The translations under genes were made by a program, and so were the position numbers. A DNA stretch of 9,609 nucleotides from JADHOX01 sp038120515. Its GTDB lineage: Bacteria; Pseudomonadota; Alphaproteobacteria; Rickettsiales; JABIRX01. The stretch is from positions 1-9,609 of the forward strand of contig JAYOLW010000029.1 in the NCBI GenBank assembly GCA_038120515.1, in the 5' to 3' direction. This document shows, one piece after another, positions 6,662 to 9,609 of the stretch; positions within the stretch are counted from its first letter, which is position 1; each line of letters starts with the position of its first letter. The notes below the pieces were generated by a model that searched no databases, was not told the origin of the DNA, and saw only the letters and a list, made by a program, of their open reading frames with translations.

Positions 6662-7803
6662 GTTAATATCTGAGCCAAAATATTATTAGTTAATTTAAAG
6701 CTAGATTTTTCGATAATTAGGCGATTATTGTCTAGCTTTAGAAAGTTATCATTGATGAGCTTGTTAAGTTGCTCTTTATTTACAAATCTTAATAGATCTT
6801 GTTGAAATTTTTGTTTAAATTCTAATAAATTTATACCATCTTTTAATCTTAATCCCATCATCAGATATTCTTCTATTTCTGTTTCTTGTGAAATTAACTC
6901 TTTATTTTGAACCGCATTACCCAAAATTGCGTTTTGACACCATTTTTCAGGTTTGTGATAATTGATAAAGCCATATCTCTGGTTTTTTACATTGATACGT
7001 GAATGCGCTCCTGCACCAATACCGATATAATCTCCAGAACGCCAATAATTAAGATTATGTTTTGATTCAAAGCCGGTTTTAGCAAAGTTTGAAATTTCAT
7101 AACGATTATAACCAAATTCTGCAGCTTTTTCATAGGTAAAATCATATAGATCAGCTTGAAGATCATCATCCATTAATAGAAGCTGATCTTTATTATATCT
7201 GCGATAGAACTCTGTGCCCTTCTCTATTGTTAATTGATAAAGCGAAATATGGTTACTATTAAATTTAAATGCTGTTGTTAGATTTTCATTCCAAGCATTT
7301 AAATCTTGGTTATGAATACCATAAATTAAATCTAACGAGAAATTACTGAAATATCTTTGTATATTATCTAATGCGTTGATTGCAGTTTTGACATCATGTT
7401 TTCGGCCAAGGAACTTCAGCACATCATCATCAAAAGATTGAACCCCAAGTGAGATTCTATTAATACCGACCTCACGAAAAAATTTGATTTTGTCGTTTTC
7501 TATAGTTGAAGGGTTTGCTTCTAAAGTAATCTCGATATCTTCTGCTAGATTATAATTATTTTTGATATGTTCTAAAATATTCGTAAGAAGCTTTTTATCC
7601 ATAAGTGAAGGTGTACCGCCACCAAAGAAAATTGTTTTGATTACAAAATCCTTTTGTATGAGATCTCGGTAAAATGTTAATTCATTGATATATGCTTTAG
7701 TAAGGTCATGAACATCAATAGCTTTAGCTACATGTGAATTAAAGTCACAATATGGACATTTAGACAGGCAATATGGATAATGAATATAAAGTCCTAGCTC
7801 CAT
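6658..7803 (-). CDS. hemW: Radical SAM heme chaperone HemW
   Basis: HemW binds heme and a [4Fe-4S] cluster and delivers heme to membrane-bound respiratory proteins. It is often misannotated as oxygen-independent coproporphyrinogen oxidase. The 381-residue protein begins with the radical SAM motif Cys12-X3-Cys16-X2-Cys19 in CLSKCPYCDFNSH. Asp20-Phe21 follows where true HemN has an additional Cys, which points to HemW. Other family marks are FFGGGTPS (59-66), EANPST (95-100), INRISLGVQSFDD (114-126), LDLIYGI (157-163), YEISNFA (235-241) and LNYWRSGDYIGIGAGAHS (251-268), followed by the C-terminal HemN/HemW domain. Length is normal. It lies 20 bases downstream of map and is probably cotranscribed with it. 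TAAGAT just before the ATG is at best a weak ribosome site. Its stop codon overlaps that of the convergent orphan gene, leaving no space for a terminator. Confidence 0.93.
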   Translation of the reverse strand: MELGLYIHYPYCLSKCPYCDFNSHVAKAIDVHDLTKAYINELTFYRDLIQKDFVIKTIFFGGGTPSLMDKKLLTNILEHIKNNYNLAEDIEITLEANPSTIENDKIKFFREVGINRISLGVQSFDDDVLKFLGRKHDVKTAINALDNIQRYFSNFSLDLIYGIHNQDLNAWNENLTTAFKFNSNHISLYQLTIEKGTEFYRRYNKDQLLLMDDDLQADLYDFTYEKAAEFGYNRYEISNFAKTGFESKHNLNYWRSGDYIGIGAGAHSRINVKNQRYGFINYHKPEKWCQNAILGNAVQNKELISQETEIEEYLMMGLRLKDGINLLEFKQKFQQDLLRFVNKEQLNKLINDNFLKLDNNRLIIEKSSFKLTNNILAQILT

Positions 7804-7823
7804 ATCTTACAAATTAAATAATC

Positions 7824-8606
7824 TTAGTTATATGGCGGACGATAAAGTTTTTTAGGCGATAAAGTAAAAATCTCATAGCCAGTTTTGGTAACAGCTAATG
7901 TATGTTCAAATTGAGCTGATAATGATTTATCTTTAGTAACAACAGTCCAGTCGTCTTTTAATAATTTTCCAGCATAACCACCAACATTAATCATTGGCTC
8001 AATTGTAAAAAACATTCCTTCTTTTAATTCTATACCTTCGCCTTTATTACCAAAATGCATAACATTTGGATCAGTATGAAATATTTGCCCTATTCCATGA
8101 CCACAAAAATCCCGAACTACGGAATAACCATAGCTTTCAGCATAAGTCTGAATTGCATGACCAATATCACCTAATCTATTTCCTGGTTTTACTTGTTCAA
8201 TTCCAAGCATCATAGCATCAAAAGTAACATCACATAATCTCTTGGCCTTTATAGAAGGTTTACCAACATAATACATTCTGCTTGTATCACCATGCCAGCC
8301 ATCGACAATTACAGTAACGTCTATATTTATAATATCACCATCTTTAAGCTTTTTATCAGAAGGTATACCATGACAAATTACATGATTAACTGATGTACAT
8401 ATTGATTTAGGAAAGCCACGATAATTTAAAGGTGCTGGAATAGCGTTATTTTCGATAATTTTGTCATGACATAATGTGTTTAACTCATTAGTAGTAACGC
8501 CAACATTTACAAAATCAGTTATATAATCGAGAATTTCAGCTGCTAATTTACCAGCTTTACGCATTTTTTCAAAATCTGATTCTTGATGAAGCTTTATATT
8601 TGTCAT
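7824..8606 (-). CDS. map: Methionine aminopeptidase, type I
   Basis: This is a cytosolic metallopeptidase that removes the initiator methionine from new proteins when the second residue is small. The 260-residue protein is a type Ia enzyme without an N-terminal extension. All five metal ligands are visible: Asp96 and Asp107 (NIDVTVIVDGWHGDTSR), His170 (GHGIG), Glu203 (TIEPM) and Glu234 (FEHT). The active-site His79 (VICHGIP) and His177 (FHTDP) are also present. The spacing follows the E. coli enzyme with an offset of one residue. The start at 8606 gives the usual N-terminus, but no Shine-Dalgarno is seen upstream. It is the first gene of a map-hemW unit, divergent from the CinA-domain gene. 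Confidence 0.97.
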   Translation of the reverse strand: MTNIKLHQESDFEKMRKAGKLAAEILDYITDFVNVGVTTNELNTLCHDKIIENNAIPAPLNYRGFPKSICTSVNHVICHGIPSDKKLKDGDIINIDVTVIVDGWHGDTSRMYYVGKPSIKAKRLCDVTFDAMMLGIEQVKPGNRLGDIGHAIQTYAESYGYSVVRDFCGHGIGQIFHTDPNVMHFGNKGEGIELKEGMFFTIEPMINVGGYAGKLLKDDWTVVTKDKSLSAQFEHTLAVTKTGYEIFTLSPKKLYRPPYN

Positions 8607-8643
8607 GTCATTAAATAAGAAATATTCACAATAATTAGTTGCA

Positions 8644-8673
8644 TTGTTACATTATTAATATGAAATATATATT
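8644..8673 (+). promoter_or_regulatory. Candidate promoter of the CinA-domain gene
   Basis: TTGTTA (8644-8649) and TATATT (8668-8673) are 18 bases apart in the 109-base divergent region between map and the CinA-domain gene. The predicted transcript start near 8680 leaves about 35 bases of leader. The whole region is AT-rich, and no comparable pair stood out for map on the other strand. Confidence 0.35.
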
Positions 8674-8715
8674 TTAAAACTAAAAATCTGTAATTTTATA
8701 ACAAAGTTATATTAT

Positions 8716-9474
8716 ATGAATAAAGAGAAAACCGCGGCTTTTATCGTAATTGGTAATGAAATTTTATCAGGGAGAACAAATGATGAAAACATTAATTTCT
8801 TAACTAGTAATCTTACAGAAATAGGTATTAACGTTAAAGAAGTTGTAGTCGTAGAAGATGATGAAGAACAAATAATTTATCATGTTAATCGTCTTAAAGT
8901 TAAATATGACTATTTATTTACATCAGGTGGTATTGGCCCAACTCATGACGATATAACTTCTGCATCAATAGCTAAAGCCCTTGATAGAAAACTTGTTTTG
9001 GATCCAGAAGCTCATAAAATTTTACAAAATCATTATAAATCAAATGAGTTAAATGATGCGAGATTGAAAATGGCAATTATTCCAGAGGGTTCAACCTTAC
9101 TTGACAACCCGGTCAGCTCTGCTCCTGGTTTTAAAATTGAGAATATTTTTGTATTTGCTGGTGTGCCAATAATTATGCAGGCAATGCTTAAAGCCAGTAT
9201 GGAGTTTTTAGAACCTGGTGCAAAAAAATTAAGTAAAACTGTAAATATATTATTAACAGAAAGTTCGATTGCAGCAAAGGTTTCAGAAATAGCTGCTAAA
9301 TATTCAAATCTTGATATTGGCAGTTATCCTTTTATTGCTGATGGTAAATTGGGCACAGCAATAGTGTTTAGAAGTGTAGAAGAAGAGATAATAAATCTTG
9401 CTGAAACTGAGTATTTAGAATATTTATCAAATGAATTTGGAGACCTCGATAAACTAAACCTTAAAATTATTTAA
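8716..9474 (+). CDS. CinA-type molybdopterin-binding domain protein
   Basis: This 252-residue protein corresponds to the N-terminal domain of CinA (COG1058), which has the MoaB/MogA-type molybdopterin-binding fold. Motifs are FIVIGNEILSGRTNDEN (9-25), TSGGIGPTHDDIT (69-81) and FVFAGVP (145-151), with the domain covering about 7-172. The rest (173-252) resembles the small linker domain of this family. The C-terminal CinA nicotinamide-nucleotide amidase domain is absent, a common arrangement in alphaproteobacteria. In full-length CinA the N-terminal domain has been linked to ADP-ribose pyrophosphatase activity; whether this protein has that activity or binds molybdopterin is unknown. No molybdenum cofactor gene is nearby. 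The start lacks a Shine-Dalgarno. The next gene begins 3 bases after the stop. Confidence 0.88.
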   Translation: MNKEKTAAFIVIGNEILSGRTNDENINFLTSNLTEIGINVKEVVVVEDDEEQIIYHVNRLKVKYDYLFTSGGIGPTHDDITSASIAKALDRKLVLDPEAHKILQNHYKSNELNDARLKMAIIPEGSTLLDNPVSSAPGFKIENIFVFAGVPIIMQAMLKASMEFLEPGAKKLSKTVNILLTESSIAAKVSEIAAKYSNLDIGSYPFIADGKLGTAIVFRSVEEEIINLAETEYLEYLSNEFGDLDKLNLKII

Positions 9475-9477
9475 TAA

Positions 9478-9609
9478 GTGCAAGAGATAAGAGTTTTAAT
9501 ACATACAGCTTTGTTTTTTGAAGCGGAGATTTTTATAAGAAAATATAATTTAAAGCGGGATTTAGATATTACTGACTTTCTGTTTTTTTATAATAAAGAA
9601 TCAAAGATT
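9478..9609 (+). CDS. Start of a gene cut by the window edge, possibly nucleoside-phosphorylase-like
   Basis: From GTG 9478, which directly follows TAATAA at the end of the CinA-domain gene, the frame stays open for 44 codons to the window end. The protein begins MQEIRVLIHTALFFEAEIF and continues with charged and aromatic residues. A short beta-strand followed by an Ala-X3-Glu-Ala helix is reminiscent of the N-terminus of nucleoside phosphorylase-like proteins, but the fragment is too short to be sure. An in-frame stop lies immediately upstream, so the start cannot be earlier. It would form an operon with the CinA-domain gene. Confidence 0.5.
   Translation, partial: MQEIRVLIHTALFFEAEIFIRKYNLKRDLDITDFLFFYNKESKI

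Noticed and set aside
6987..7169. 60-codon frame inside hemW
   Set aside because: Same-strand shadow frame within a strongly supported gene.
6658..7803. Annotation as oxygen-independent coproporphyrinogen III oxidase (HemN)
   Set aside because: The fourth Cys of the HemN CX3CX2CXC motif is missing and the HemW-type C-terminal sequence is present.

Overview
This 9.6 kb window is strongly AT-rich, with coding sequence dominated by A/T-ending codons. It carries a compact set of bacterial genes. The protein types suggest an AT-rich alphaproteobacterium, perhaps from or near Rickettsiales: an AMIN plus Amidase_3 cell-wall amidase, HemW, a type I methionine aminopeptidase, a stand-alone CinA-type molybdopterin-binding domain, and an LPGDF-type pseudopilin. 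This placement is inference, because no marker gene such as rRNA is present. A complete leuB argues against the most reduced obligate intracellular Rickettsiales, which as a rule lack leucine synthesis. No transposase, integrase, phage gene or CRISPR array was seen.

Layout. Positions 1-142 hold a minus-strand tRNA-Arg(ACG) with an encoded CCA. Its terminal ACCA lies inside a perfect 18-bp inverted repeat. Then come three tightly packed plus-strand genes (209-2904): an exported pseudopilin-like protein, leuB (3-isopropylmalate dehydrogenase, best start at 1016) and an exported phytochelatin-synthase-like cysteine peptidase. A hairpin flanked by A and T tracts (2915-2935) separates this run from the convergent pstS-like phosphate-binding protein (minus, start at 3977). 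A divergent intergenic region leads to an amiC-type N-acetylmuramoyl-L-alanine amidase (4143-5345). A 269-base non-coding stretch follows, and then an unrecognised 348-residue protein (5615-6661). That protein has a Ser-Pro-rich, probably disordered middle, and its stop codon overlaps the stop codon of hemW.

hemW (radical-SAM heme chaperone) and map (methionine aminopeptidase) form a minus-strand pair, with map transcribed first. Divergent from map is a CinA N-terminal-domain protein (8716-9474). It is followed 3 bases later by the start of a further gene that runs off the window and faintly resembles nucleoside phosphorylase-like proteins.

Functionally the window mixes housekeeping (tRNA, Met removal, heme chaperoning, leucine synthesis) with envelope and periplasmic functions (pseudopilin, phytochelatin-synthase-like peptidase, PstS, amidase). 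The genes do not form one pathway. The items most worth following up are the exported phytochelatin-synthase-like enzyme, the orphan Ser-Pro-rich protein and the tRNA-overlapping palindrome. I did not find convincing evidence of an entirely new multi-gene system.
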